The translations under genes and the position numbers were made by a program. Under the pieces are notes generated by a model. It did no database searches. It saw only the letters and a program-made list of their open reading frames with translations, and was not told the DNA's origin. From the NCBI GenBank assembly GCA_905235375.1, contig CAJOLH010000005.1, positions 44,492 to 108,491 of the forward strand: DNA of 64,000 nucleotides, in the 5' to 3' direction. Each line of letters starts with the position of its first letter. Positions within the stretch are counted from its first letter, which is position 1. This document shows, piece by piece, positions 35,299 to 44,779 of this stretch. This DNA is from an uncultured Bacteroidales bacterium (lineage in GTDB: Bacteria; Bacteroidota; Bacteroidia; Bacteroidales; UBA3663).

Positions 35299-37749
35299 AT
35301 GAGCAATAAGCAAATTTTTGAAGAAGAATTTGAAGATCAACGTATCGAACATACAACCATCATGCCGATGTTTGGCGACAATATGCTCGACCTGAGCTTT
35401 GTCGCTGAGAAATGCACGCCGGAGCGTCTTCCTTTGGTCGCTCTTCGCCAAATGGTGATGTTCCCGGGTTTGACCATGCCCCTGTCGGTAGGTCGTTCGA
35501 AGAGCATCCGCGTGGTGAAGGAGGCCGAAAAGAACAAGCTATACATGGGTGTGGTATGCCAGAAGAATACGGTGGATGAGCCGGGACGTGACGATCTGTA
35601 TGACTACGGTGTTGTTTGCGAGGTGATGAAGGAGCTTGAACTTCCCGATGGGTCACATTCGGTGATTATTCAGGGTCGTCGTGCTTTTCTCCTTGAGGAA
35701 TTGCTTACGACAGAGCCTTTCCTTACGGGCGAGGTGACACTTCTCGACGATGAACAACTGCCGTTGCGCAGTCGCCGCACCAAGGCGCTTCTCAGCATCA
35801 TCCGCGATGACATCAATGCCATAAACGGATGCGCTGACAATCCCATCACGGGCGAGATCATGTTTGCACTGAACAACGTGACTGACCCGAACTTCCTGAT
35901 CAACTACCTCAGTGCCACGTTTCCCATGTCGGTGCAATCGCACCAGCAGCTTCTGGAGTTCCGCAGCATCGAACAGCGTGGCACCCACCTGGCTACCATC
36001 GTCAGCAAGTGTCTTGCCTACAACAAGGTCAAGAACCAGATGCACGAACTGACCCAGGTGGAGCTCACCAGCTTGCAACGCCAGCAGTATCTGCGCACAC
36101 AGATTCATTCCATACAGGAGGAATTGGGCGAATCGAGTCAGGAGGATGTCGATCGCCTGCTTAAGAAGGCCAATTCGAAGCAATGGGGTACTGCAATTCA
36201 GGAATTGTTCCGCAAGGAGGTCACCAAACTGCAAAGGATGAACGAGCAGTCGCCCGACTACTATGTGCAATACAACTACCTGCAGACCATGGTCGATTTG
36301 CCGTGGGGAGTAACGACGCAGGACAACCTGAATCTGAAGAATGCCCAGCGCGTGCTCGACCGCGACCATTACGGGCTCAAGTCGGTAAAGGAACGCATCC
36401 TGGAACATCTGGCAGTGCTGAAGATGCGTGGCGACATGAAGTCACCCATCCTCTGCCTTGTCGGCCCTCCAGGTGTAGGCAAGACGTCGCTTGGCAAGAG
36501 CATTGCTTCTGCCCTGAAGCGCGAATATGTACGCATTTCGCTGGGTGGCCTGCACGACGAAGCCGAAATACGCGGACATCGCCGCACCTATATCGGTGCC
36601 CTTCCGGGCCGAATCATTTCGGGCATTCAGAAGGCAAAGACCGACAATCCGGTGTTCGTTCTGGATGAGATTGACAAGATTGCGTCCGATTTCAAGGGTG
36701 ATCCGTCGAGTGCGCTGCTCGAAGTGCTCGACCCCGAGCAGAACAAGGCATTCCACGACAATTTCCTCGATGTGGATTATGACCTTTCGAAGGTGCTCTT
36801 CATCGCCACGGCCAACAGTCTTGCTCCCATTGCAGCTCCCTTGCGCGACCGTATGGAGGTGATTGAACTGTCGGGATATATCATCGAGGAGAAGATTGAG
36901 ATTGGCGAACGTCACCTCCTGCCTAAGCAGAAGGAAGAGCATGGCTTGGCTGACATCAAGTTCAACATTCCCCGCCGCACGATGGAACGTATCATCGATC
37001 AATATACCCGTGAGAGTGGTGTGCGACTGCTCGACAAGGCGTTGGCCAAGGTGATGCGCAAGGTAGCATGGCGCGTAGCAAACGAAAAGCCGGTGCCCGA
37101 AAAGCTTCAGCCAGCTGACCTGATGGAATTCCTCGGCAAGCCCGATTATAATCCTGAGAAATATGATGGCAACGACTATGCTGGAGTTGTCACGGGTCTT
37201 GCCTGGACGTCGGTGGGCGGCTGCATCCTTGAGGTGGAATCGACGCTCGTCCCCGGCAAGAAGGATCTTTCGCTCACGGGTCATCTGGGCGATGTAATGA
37301 AGGAGAGTGCCCAACTTGCCTTGCAGTGGGTGAAGGCCAATTCGTTGGATCTTGGTATCGACCCCGCCATCTTCGAGAATTGGACAGCGCACATCCATTG
37401 CCCTGAAGGAGCCGTTCCGAAGGATGGCCCTTCGGCTGGTATCACCATGGTAACCTCGCTCGTCTCGACATTGACCCAGCGCCGTGTGCGTGCCCGAGTG
37501 GCCATGACGGGAGAGATCACGTTGCGTGGAAAGGTGATTCCCATCGGCGGTGTGAAGGAAAAGATTCTTGCGGCAAAGCGCGCTGGCATTTCTGATGTGA
37601 TTCTGTGTGTGGATAACCGCAAGGATGTGGAGGACATCGAGAAGCAGTACACCGAAGGCCTCAATTTCCACTATGTGCGTGATTTGCACGAAGTACTCGA
37701 CTTCGCTTTGCTGAAGGAGAAGGTGAAACATCCGAAGAAGTTTGTTTAA
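35299..37749 (+). CDS. lon: ATP-dependent protease Lon
   Basis: 816 residues, full-length LonA. N-terminal LAN domain ('LPLVALRQMVMFPGLTMPLS'), helical region, AAA+ module with Walker A 'GPPGVGKTSLGKS' (about 390) and Walker B 'PVFVLDEIDKI', and the proteolytic domain with catalytic Ser712 in 'PKDGPSAGITM' and Lys755 in 'GGVKEKILAAKRAGI'. It degrades misfolded and regulatory proteins in the cytoplasm. 12 bases separate it from the antiporter gene start. Confidence 0.97.
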   Translation: MSNKQIFEEEFEDQRIEHTTIMPMFGDNMLDLSFVAEKCTPERLPLVALRQMVMFPGLTMPLSVGRSKSIRVVKEAEKNKLYMGVVCQKNTVDEPGRDDLYDYGVVCEVMKELELPDGSHSVIIQGRRAFLLEELLTTEPFLTGEVTLLDDEQLPLRSRRTKALLSIIRDDINAINGCADNPITGEIMFALNNVTDPNFLINYLSATFPMSVQSHQQLLEFRSIEQRGTHLATIVSKCLAYNKVKNQMHELTQVELTSLQRQQYLRTQIHSIQEELGESSQEDVDRLLKKANSKQWGTAIQELFRKEVTKLQRMNEQSPDYYVQYNYLQTMVDLPWGVTTQDNLNLKNAQRVLDRDHYGLKSVKERILEHLAVLKMRGDMKSPILCLVGPPGVGKTSLGKSIASALKREYVRISLGGLHDEAEIRGHRRTYIGALPGRIISGIQKAKTDNPVFVLDEIDKIASDFKGDPSSALLEVLDPEQNKAFHDNFLDVDYDLSKVLFIATANSLAPIAAPLRDRMEVIELSGYIIEEKIEIGERHLLPKQKEEHGLADIKFNIPRRTMERIIDQYTRESGVRLLDKALAKVMRKVAWRVANEKPVPEKLQPADLMEFLGKPDYNPEKYDGNDYAGVVTGLAWTSVGGCILEVESTLVPGKKDLSLTGHLGDVMKESAQLALQWVKANSLDLGIDPAIFENWTAHIHCPEGAVPKDGPSAGITMVTSLVSTLTQRRVRARVAMTGEITLRGKVIPIGGVKEKILAAKRAGISDVILCVDNRKDVEDIEKQYTEGLNFHYVRDLHEVLDFALLKEKVKHPKKFV

Positions 37750-37761
37750 TTGCAATTTAAT

Positions 37762-39795
37762 ATGATTCACGATCTTGCTATTATTATGCTTACTGCAGGC
37801 TTCACCAGCCTGGTTTGCAAGTTTCTGAAGCAACCGGTAGTTCTTGGCTACATTGTGGCTGGTCTGCTGGTAGGACCATACGTATTCGGTTCCAGTTGGG
37901 TCAGCGACGGAGAGAGCGTCGAGACATGGGGAGAAATTGGCGTCATTTTCCTGTTGTTCTCATTGGGACTTGAGTTCTCCTACAAGAAACTGGTGCAGAT
38001 GGGCACTACGGCGCTCATCGGTTGCTTCACGATTGTTGTAGGCATGATGACGTGCGGATTCCTTATGGGTCGTGCGTTGGGGTGGAATCAGATGAATTCG
38101 CTCTTCCTGGGAGGAATGCTCTGCATGTCATCGACGACGATCGTTTTCAAGGCGCTCGATGACCTGGGTCTCCGTCAGCAGAAGTTTGCCAATATATGTT
38201 TCGGTATTCTCGTTGTAGAAGACCTCTTTGCCGTGGTTCTGATGGTTCTTTTGGCCTCATTGGCCGTTAATCAGACGTTCGATGGCGCAGAGATGCTTCT
38301 GCAGGTTGGCAAGCTGGCAGCCTATCTGCTCTTCTGGTTTGCGGCTGGCCTCTTCCTTATTCCCACGCTGCTGCGCGTCTGCAAGGAGCATCTTAACGAC
38401 GAGACGCTCACCATCGTTTCGTTGGGCCTATGTCTCGGTATGGTGCTCTTGGCCGAAGGCGCTGGCTTCAGCTCGGCTTTGGGCGCATTCGTGATGGGCA
38501 GCATCCTCGCTGAAACAGTTGAGGCCGAGAAGATCGAGCATTTGCTTTCTCCTATCAAGAATATGTTTGGAGCCGTATTCTTCGTGTCGGTGGGCATGAT
38601 GATTGATCCTGCGCTGCTGTTGAAGTATTGGCTTCCTATTTCGCTCATCACCTTGCTCGTGATTTGCGGTCAGATAGTCTTTGCAACACTTGGTGTGGTT
38701 CTTGCCGGACAGCCTCTCAAGACGGCTATGCAGGCAGCATTCTCGTTGACACAGGTGGGAGAATTTGCATTCATCATCGCCAACTTCGGAACTGAAAAGG
38801 GCGTGACCGAGCCTTTCCTTTATCCTGTCATTGTAGCAGTTTCGGTCATAACAACCTTCCTGACCCCCTATACCATCCGTCTTGCCGAACCAGCTTACGA
38901 ACGCTTTGATAAATTGCTGCCTCGTCGATGGAAACTGTTGCTCGATGCATACGGACATAGCCGCAGCACGCAGAAGGAAACATCCTTGACGCAGCGCTAT
39001 CTTGGCGAAGCCGCTTTGCCGATCACTATCTATTCCATCGTCAGTATCTTCATTGCTGCCCTCTATTTTTCTTTAATCCATGCGAAGGTCATCTCAATTG
39101 TGGACGATTTCTTGGATTCGGTTTTCAGCGTATCGCATCCTTGGATAGGCCGACTCATCAGCCTTGTCTTGATCTTGTCGATGCTTTCTCCTTTCCTCTA
39201 TCAGATTGTCAACAAGAATAAGAGAAACAAGGACGCGGCGAAGTTGTGGGAAACGGGCAGCTTCTTCACGCGAGGTTTGCTTATCGTCTTCAATGCTTTC
39301 CGAATCGTCCTCGTTCTGGCCATCATCACTTCCTGCATCGGCAAGATCTTCGATGCAACGATAGGCATCCTGTTGGCATTTGGTACTGCCTTCTTCTTCC
39401 TCATCACGAGGTCATCGAATATTCAGAGGAGGTCATATGTGCTTGAGGATAACTTTCTCACCAATCTTTCTGCCCGCGAAGTTGCTATGCGTGAGGGCAA
39501 GCATACCGAGAAAGAGAAAGCACAGGAACAAGACGATGATTTTGATGATATGCACTTCGGAGAGGTGACCATCCCCGAAGGCTCTTCTGCCTTGGGTCGT
39601 TCACTGCGCGACTTGGATTTGCGTAATAAGACGGGTGTCAGTGTCATACGCATTCTGCGTAGCTCAGGCAATGTCAATAATCCTAAGGCGACAGAGCGTT
39701 TCAACCCCGGCGACCGTGTGGTTGTGAACGGATCGGTAGGAGATATCGAGCTTTTCAAGATCTTTGTTGCTCCTGCCCAGGATTCGACTAAGTAA
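37762..39795 (+). CDS. CPA2-family cation/proton antiporter with TrkA-C domain
   Basis: 677 residues. The ATG at 37762 ('MIHDLAIIMLTAGFTSLVC') is preferred; an earlier TTG in frame, right after the lon stop, adds only four residues. The N-terminal 380 residues are a Na+/H+ exchanger domain ('FKALDDLGLRQQKFANICFG', 'LGAFVMGSILAET'). A second membrane segment (about 420-560) is followed by a cytoplasmic TrkA-C/RCK domain ('GEVTIPEGSSALGRSLRDLD'). This layout is that of KefB-like K+/H+ antiporters of Bacteroidetes. Likely role: monovalent-cation and pH balance. Confidence 0.9.
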   Translation: MIHDLAIIMLTAGFTSLVCKFLKQPVVLGYIVAGLLVGPYVFGSSWVSDGESVETWGEIGVIFLLFSLGLEFSYKKLVQMGTTALIGCFTIVVGMMTCGFLMGRALGWNQMNSLFLGGMLCMSSTTIVFKALDDLGLRQQKFANICFGILVVEDLFAVVLMVLLASLAVNQTFDGAEMLLQVGKLAAYLLFWFAAGLFLIPTLLRVCKEHLNDETLTIVSLGLCLGMVLLAEGAGFSSALGAFVMGSILAETVEAEKIEHLLSPIKNMFGAVFFVSVGMMIDPALLLKYWLPISLITLLVICGQIVFATLGVVLAGQPLKTAMQAAFSLTQVGEFAFIIANFGTEKGVTEPFLYPVIVAVSVITTFLTPYTIRLAEPAYERFDKLLPRRWKLLLDAYGHSRSTQKETSLTQRYLGEAALPITIYSIVSIFIAALYFSLIHAKVISIVDDFLDSVFSVSHPWIGRLISLVLILSMLSPFLYQIVNKNKRNKDAAKLWETGSFFTRGLLIVFNAFRIVLVLAIITSCIGKIFDATIGILLAFGTAFFFLITRSSNIQRRSYVLEDNFLTNLSAREVAMREGKHTEKEKAQEQDDDFDDMHFGEVTIPEGSSALGRSLRDLDLRNKTGVSVIRILRSSGNVNNPKATERFNPGDRVVVNGSVGDIELFKIFVAPAQDSTK

Positions 39796-39836
39796 TACGA
39801 CTCAGCGTCATTCGTTGCTCTTATTCAGTTTGACTG

Positions 39837-41657
39837 ATGTCCAAGTTCCTAAAAATTCTTGCCTGTATCGTTGGCTTCTTTGCTTTGCTCTTGACGGTCA
39901 CTACATTTGTAGGCGGCCCCTACATTCGGCATTATCTGAATTCCCATGGTGCCGAACTGTTGGGTCGTAGAGTGCAGGTGGGAAGAGTGTCGCTCAATGG
40001 TTTCACGGGTAGCCTAAGTGTCGATTCTCTGTTTATTGCCGAGAAGGATGATGTGACACGGTTCTTGAGCGTCCGTCAGATCAGGACGCATCTGAACGTG
40101 CCTCGATTCCTGCTGGGTACCTATATGCTCGATGAACTTGAGGCCAATGAACTCCAACTGGAAATCCTGCAACGTGACACCATTCTCAATTTTTCGGATA
40201 TACTCCAACGTCTTGCTATCGAAGAGGAGGATGATACGCCTCTGCCTCTGGTGGTCAAGGATATCAACGTCCACAATAGCTTTATCCACTACAAGGATTC
40301 GTTGATAGGCAGCGATTTCAGCCTGAACGACTTCCAGCTCTTCATCCCCGGCATTGACTTTTGCGACATCAATACGTCGGTAGGCATAAGCCTGACGTTT
40401 ACCGAAGGTGGCACATTGAAGACCAAGGTCGATTATGACGACCGACACAAGATGTATAGCATGGACTTCAAGGTCGATGGGTTCAACCTGCACGGGTTGC
40501 TTCCATATCTCCGCCAAAGCATTTATCTTGGGGATCTCCGAGGCGTAGTCAATCTTGACCTGGTGATGCGTGGCAGCGTGTCACATCTGCTCGATTTTTC
40601 GCTCAAGGGGAAAGCTGGCATCAAGGGGCTCGATATGCTTGATGAAGGAGGGAAAACCATGGTGCGATGCGATACGGTGACCATCGATGTGCGTGACCTG
40701 AATCTCCCGGAGAATCGTATCAGTTTGAGCAGGGTACATTTCGAACGTCCGTACATTCGTATTCAGTACGACAAGGACAGTCTCGATAACTTCACCCGTC
40801 TTGTCCGCAAAGCCGAACAGGTCTGTGCCGAACGTGATTCGATACGTCTTGCCGCTCAGGACATTGACTATTCCGATGAGGTTCGCAATTCCGATGGCAG
40901 GTTGGCTCTTGCCGAAGAGTCTTCGGTTGAGTTTAATGGTTTCGTTCGCCAGCAACATCTTCAGATTGATTCTCTTCTTATCGATTCTGCCCGTCTCAGC
41001 TATCGTGATGAGTCGCTGCGCTATGCACCCTTTGTCTATGAACTTGCTGACGTTAATATCAAGGCTCCTAACTTTTCGCTGAGTGGTGTCAATCATATTA
41101 CGGCTGATGCACAGTTGGGGCGAGAAGGGCATTTGAGGTTCTGGTATGATGGTCGAACCATCGATCAGCGCGATATGCACATGGCGGTACAGGCCGAAAG
41201 GATTGATGTCAAGGACTTTTCTCCCTATACCGTGCAGATGTTCGGCAATGAGGTTTCGCGTGGCACAATGTCGGTCAATCTGATGTACGACACCAAGAAC
41301 GGACGTCTGCTTGGGCAGAATCACATTGTCGTTCGTGATCCGAAGGTCGAGAAGAAACGTCGTGGTGTGCAGTCGGAGATGAACATTCCTTTCCGTTCGG
41401 GTATCTATATCCTTACCGACAAGAACGACGTACTCGACATCGACATCCCCATCAAGGGCGACATCGAGGATCCCAAGTTCAGCTATAAGCGTTTGCTCTT
41501 CCGAACGATGGGCAAGTTCCTGGTGAAGGTATGTTCGTCGCCTTTCCGCCGTAATCGGAATCAATCGGGCGTTAACGATCTTCTTATTCATGACACCAGC
41601 AATCTCGATGACATCAATCTTGATTCGATATCTTCAGATCTGCTTAATGATGAATAA
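39837..41657 (+). CDS. AsmA-like/DUF748 envelope protein
   Basis: 606 residues. One N-terminal membrane helix ('ILACIVGFFALLLTVTTFVG') is followed by a long beta-rich periplasmic part beginning 'VQVGRVSLNGFTGSLSVDSL', as in DUF748/AsmA-family proteins. The C-terminus returns to 'VLDIDIPIKGDIEDPKFSYK', the conserved AsmA-like end. Such proteins bridge inner and outer membranes and are linked to phospholipid transport or outer-membrane assembly; the role here is inferred. It is followed after 12 bases by rlmH. Confidence 0.82.
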   Translation: MSKFLKILACIVGFFALLLTVTTFVGGPYIRHYLNSHGAELLGRRVQVGRVSLNGFTGSLSVDSLFIAEKDDVTRFLSVRQIRTHLNVPRFLLGTYMLDELEANELQLEILQRDTILNFSDILQRLAIEEEDDTPLPLVVKDINVHNSFIHYKDSLIGSDFSLNDFQLFIPGIDFCDINTSVGISLTFTEGGTLKTKVDYDDRHKMYSMDFKVDGFNLHGLLPYLRQSIYLGDLRGVVNLDLVMRGSVSHLLDFSLKGKAGIKGLDMLDEGGKTMVRCDTVTIDVRDLNLPENRISLSRVHFERPYIRIQYDKDSLDNFTRLVRKAEQVCAERDSIRLAAQDIDYSDEVRNSDGRLALAEESSVEFNGFVRQQHLQIDSLLIDSARLSYRDESLRYAPFVYELADVNIKAPNFSLSGVNHITADAQLGREGHLRFWYDGRTIDQRDMHMAVQAERIDVKDFSPYTVQMFGNEVSRGTMSVNLMYDTKNGRLLGQNHIVVRDPKVEKKRRGVQSEMNIPFRSGIYILTDKNDVLDIDIPIKGDIEDPKFSYKRLLFRTMGKFLVKVCSSPFRRNRNQSGVNDLLIHDTSNLDDINLDSISSDLLNDE

Positions 41658-41669
41658 TTTTCTTTTATC

Positions 41670-42143
41670 ATGAAACTCGAGATAATCTTTATAGGTCGAA
41701 CCAACGGCTCGGTATATCCTGCGCTTATCAACGAATATGTGCAGCGATTGACACATTATATACCGACACAGGTTGAGGAAATCCCCGACCTGAAGAATAC
41801 CAAGAACCTGAGTCAGGAACAGCAGAAGGAACGTGAAGCCGATCAGGTACTGGAACGTCTTCTGCCTGGCGACGTACTCGTACTGTTGGACGAACGAGGC
41901 AAGGAGTTGACCAGCCGTGAATTCAGTCAATGGATGGAACAAAAGCTGCAGACGGTTCCGAAACGCCTTGTTTTGCTTATCGGTGGGCCTTACGGCTTTT
42001 CCGAACGGATCTACAACATTGCCCAACAGAAGATTTCTCTTTCGAAGATGACATTTTCCCATCAGATGGTTCGACTTTTCCTCGTTGAGCAGCTTTATCG
42101 TGCCTTCACCATTATGCGAGGCGAGCCTTATCATCATGATTAA
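41670..42143 (+). CDS. rlmH: 23S rRNA pseudouridine-1915 N3-methyltransferase RlmH
   Basis: 157 residues, the usual length. SPOUT-class methyltransferase: 'LLDERGKELTSREFSQW', 'LIGGPYGFSERIY' (AdoMet-binding knot) and the C-terminal 'FSHQMVRLFLVEQLYRAFTI' followed by 'MRGEPYHHD'. It methylates pseudouridine 1915 in helix 69 of 23S rRNA. A modest hairpin, AATCTGC/GCAGATT (42144-42169), follows the stop codon. Confidence 0.96.
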   Translation: MKLEIIFIGRTNGSVYPALINEYVQRLTHYIPTQVEEIPDLKNTKNLSQEQQKEREADQVLERLLPGDVLVLLDERGKELTSREFSQWMEQKLQTVPKRLVLLIGGPYGFSERIYNIAQQKISLSKMTFSHQMVRLFLVEQLYRAFTIMRGEPYHHD

Positions 42144-42244
42144 AATCTGCCAAGTAGGGCTTGCAGATTCTTCAAATTAACCTTTTGCAGGTTCTGGCAA
42201 TACATTATTTTCAAAAATTAAGTCTTTCCTGCCACAAAAAATCC

Positions 42245-42252
42245 TATATTTG
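42245..42252 (+). promoter_or_regulatory. -7 element upstream of the OmpA-family gene
   Basis: TATATTTG (42245-42252), 36 bases before the ATG at 42289. The -33 position has only a weak TTTC. Confidence 0.55.
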
Positions 42253-42288
42253 CATAGTATTTACACACATCTTTAATATTCAATCATC

Positions 42289-43422
42289 ATGAAGAGACTA
42301 TATGTAATCGCCTTGTCGCTTTGCAGCGTATTGACCCTTTCTGCACAAAAACTTATTGTCCGGGATTATCAGTCCAGCCCGTATTGGTATGGTGGTATCA
42401 AGGCAGGCATACAATGGGTTCCCACCAATTATGATTTTGGCTCGCTCATAGCTCCGGCTCTTGGAGTTCAAGTGGGTCGCCAGATGACGCCAGTTGTCGG
42501 AATCCGTGGCGATTTTCAGGGATTTTGGTCGAAGACTGCCTTCAAGAGTGCCGATGAGACGATGAAATTCAAGTATTATACCATCGATGCTGACCTTACG
42601 TTCAATCTCGTCAATCTATTCTTGGAAGATACCGAGCATCTGCTTGATTTCTCTGTGCTTGCCGGTGCCGGGTTCAATTATTCGTGGGATGCTGAAGATG
42701 CTGCTAAATATCCGATGCAGGATCGAATGATTGAAAGCCACAGCAGCCTGAAGAGCTACAATATGCGCCTGGGTGCCATCTTGGGAGCTAATCTCAGTCG
42801 TAATTGGATTGTGGAGCTTGAGTTGGATGCCAACAATATGAAGGATCGTTTCAACAGCAAATCCAATAGCCATCGCGATTGGCAGCTTGCCACTTTGGTC
42901 GGTGTGAAGTATTGTTGGGGTCATCCAAGCAGCACGCGCGAAGCTGATCGGTCGGAGCTTATTTCCGATACCAAGTATTGTGATGTCTGTGGTCTTTCGT
43001 TGGCACGTTGTCCGTGGAATGGCAAGCATCCTGGCACTGATGCCCAAACCGAGCCACTTCCCGCCGTGGTCTATAACACTGCGGAGGAAGTTCACATCGA
43101 AGTTTTCTTCGACCTTGATAATGCCGAAATCCGTCCGTCGGAGGATGCCAAGCTGCGCGGCTTGAGCAACTTCATTCGCGACCATGAGATTGGAACAGTG
43201 CTCGTGAAGGGATATGCCGATAGGGAGACAGGTAATCCGAATTACAACCAGCGTCTTTCGGAGCGTCGCGCACAGACCATCGTTGATGTGCTCACTGGCT
43301 CGTATGGCGTTCCAGCTTCACGCATCGAAAGTCGTGCTTACGGTGATAAGGTTCAGCCTTTTGCTGAGAATGATCTCAATCGAGTTGTAATCATTGACAT
43401 CAAGGAGGCTGAGAAGAAGTAA
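42289..43422 (+). CDS. OmpA-family outer membrane protein
   Basis: 377 residues. Signal peptide 'MKRLYVIALSLCSVLTLSAQ'; an N-terminal beta-barrel (about 25-215) with alternating strands; a short Cys-bearing linker, 'YCDVCGLSLARCPWNGKHPG' (about 230-250); and a C-terminal OmpA peptidoglycan-binding domain ('FFDLDNAEIRPSEDAKL', 'VKGYADRETGNPNYNQRLSE', 'RVVIID'). It anchors the outer membrane to the cell wall. The CxxC...C...H linker resembles a small zinc-binding or disulfide knot and is unusual between the two domains. Confidence 0.92.
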   Translation: MKRLYVIALSLCSVLTLSAQKLIVRDYQSSPYWYGGIKAGIQWVPTNYDFGSLIAPALGVQVGRQMTPVVGIRGDFQGFWSKTAFKSADETMKFKYYTIDADLTFNLVNLFLEDTEHLLDFSVLAGAGFNYSWDAEDAAKYPMQDRMIESHSSLKSYNMRLGAILGANLSRNWIVELELDANNMKDRFNSKSNSHRDWQLATLVGVKYCWGHPSSTREADRSELISDTKYCDVCGLSLARCPWNGKHPGTDAQTEPLPAVVYNTAEEVHIEVFFDLDNAEIRPSEDAKLRGLSNFIRDHEIGTVLVKGYADRETGNPNYNQRLSERRAQTIVDVLTGSYGVPASRIESRAYGDKVQPFAENDLNRVVIIDIKEAEKK

Positions 43423-43471
43423 TCAAAGTTACACTTGCAATTATTTACACATTACTTTTATTCACTACATT

Positions 43472-44302
43472 ATGAAAAATTCATGCATTTTTCTGATGGC
43501 AAGCTTTTTGGCTTTGCCGTCATGTTACAGTGATTCGGAAGATGTAATCTCTGACACTGACAAGTATGTCACCTTCAATCTTAATTTGGATGGTGTCGAA
43601 CAAACTTCGCTGACGCGTGCTATCAGTGAACCAAAGAATCTCCTGGTGATTGATAAGTTCGGCGAAAAAGTCACAGCGAGCGTCAAGAATTCGCTTAATG
43701 CCATTGGCATGCCGCTCGAATATGGCACACATGACATTTATTTTGTGGCTGCTGTAAATATTTGGGCATCCTATAGCACTGCGGATTTAACTGTTACATG
43801 GACTACCGATCGTACCGCACTCAGTTATGCTTGGGCTTATCATCTCGAACTTGAAGTTGATGAGAACACTGTTGTTGAAAATATCACGCTTCCTTTGATT
43901 ATCGCAAATGTGCAGATTAAGACTTTGGATAAGTTGCCATCTAATGTTTCCACGATGAAGATTGAAGCTCCATCATTAAGTAAGGTTTATGATCTGAAAA
44001 CAATGTCTGGAGTTGAATCAGAATCAGATATAAACTATTCACTTGATGTTACTCAATATGCGGGTCAATATACTTTTGCAGTGAATTTGTTCACATTCGT
44101 TCCTTCATCTGGTTATGCAGGAGACATTGTTCTAACCGCATTGGATACAGATTCCAAGGAGATTACTTCCAAAACATTTGAACAAATTCCAGTACAAGCA
44201 GGATACATCAGTCTTTATTCTGGTTATTTCTTCTCCGATGGCGTTGCCTTCCCCCTTTCATATAGTGATGATTGGACTGGAACGAATAATTACAGCTATT
44301 GA
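43472..44302 (+). CDS. Fimbrillin-like surface lipoprotein (tentative)
   Basis: 276 residues from the ATG at 43472, chosen because it yields a lipoprotein signal ('MKNSCIFLMASFLALPSCYS'); the longer frame overlaps the OmpA gene. The mature protein starts with Asp/Ser after the Cys and is beta-rich. 'YVTFNLNLDGVEQTSLTRAI' early on and a C-terminal 'VQAGYISLYSGYFFSDGVAF' resemble FimB/Mfa2-type fimbrillins of Bacteroidales, which are exported as lipoproteins and assembled into pili. The match is loose. Codons are A/T-richer than the neighbours, which fits a variable surface gene. A hairpin and a 42-bp array follow. Confidence 0.6.
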   Translation: MKNSCIFLMASFLALPSCYSDSEDVISDTDKYVTFNLNLDGVEQTSLTRAISEPKNLLVIDKFGEKVTASVKNSLNAIGMPLEYGTHDIYFVAAVNIWASYSTADLTVTWTTDRTALSYAWAYHLELEVDENTVVENITLPLIIANVQIKTLDKLPSNVSTMKIEAPSLSKVYDLKTMSGVESESDINYSLDVTQYAGQYTFAVNLFTFVPSSGYAGDIVLTALDTDSKEITSKTFEQIPVQAGYISLYSGYFFSDGVAFPLSYSDDWTGTNNYSY

Positions 44303-44351
44303 TTCGCTATCTAAAGTTTAGATATCAAGATATGCGATTTATTACATGAGT

Positions 44352-44379
44352 ATGACCAATCTGTGCCAAGATTGGTCAT
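44352..44379 (+). terminator. Perfect hairpin after the fimbrillin-like gene
   Basis: ATGACCAATCT (44352-44362) pairs with AGATTGGTCAT (44369-44379) around a 6-base loop, followed by AATTTCTT. The arm sequences TTGGTCAT and CCAATCT recur in every unit of the adjacent 42-bp array. Confidence 0.65.
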
Positions 44380-44403
44380 AATTTCTTATTCTCATACCCA
44401 ACT

Positions 44404-44764
44404 TTGGCAGAACTTGGTCATTCTCCCATCGTAGCATACCCAATCTTGGCCGAACTTGGTCATTCTCCTATTGTAGTATACCCAATCTTGGCCGAACTTG
44501 GTCATTCTCCCATTGTAGCATACCCAATCTTGGCCGAACTTGGTCATTCTCCTATCGTAGCATACCCAACCTTGGCCGAACTTGGTCATTCTCCCATCGT
44601 CGCATATCCAATCTTGGCCGAACTTGGTCATTCTCCCATCGTCGCATATCCAATCTTGGCCGAACCTGGTCATTCTCCCATCGTCGCATATCCAATCTTA
44701 GCCGAACTTGGTCATTCTCCGATCGCGGCATACCCAAACTCGGCGCAAATTGGTCATTCTTCTA
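44404..44764. repeat. Tandem array, eight 42-bp units plus a partial
   Basis: Head-to-tail 42-bp units with the core GAACTTGGTCATTCTCCCAT and ending ATACCCAATCTTGGCC. Eight complete units and one partial; internal units differ by one to three bases, the outer units more. It lies between two convergent genes. It has the same unit length as the array at 4346-4760 but an unrelated sequence. Both strands are open through it, giving spurious reading frames. Confidence 0.93.
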
Positions 44765-44779
44765 CAGATGAATAACTAT

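Noticed and set aside
36442..37833. 463-codon minus-strand frame opposite lon
   Set aside because: Shadow of lon; covers its AAA+ and protease domains.
44392..44775. Open frames on both strands through the second 42-bp array
   Set aside because: Same cause as in the first array: period divisible by three. No start signals or family match.
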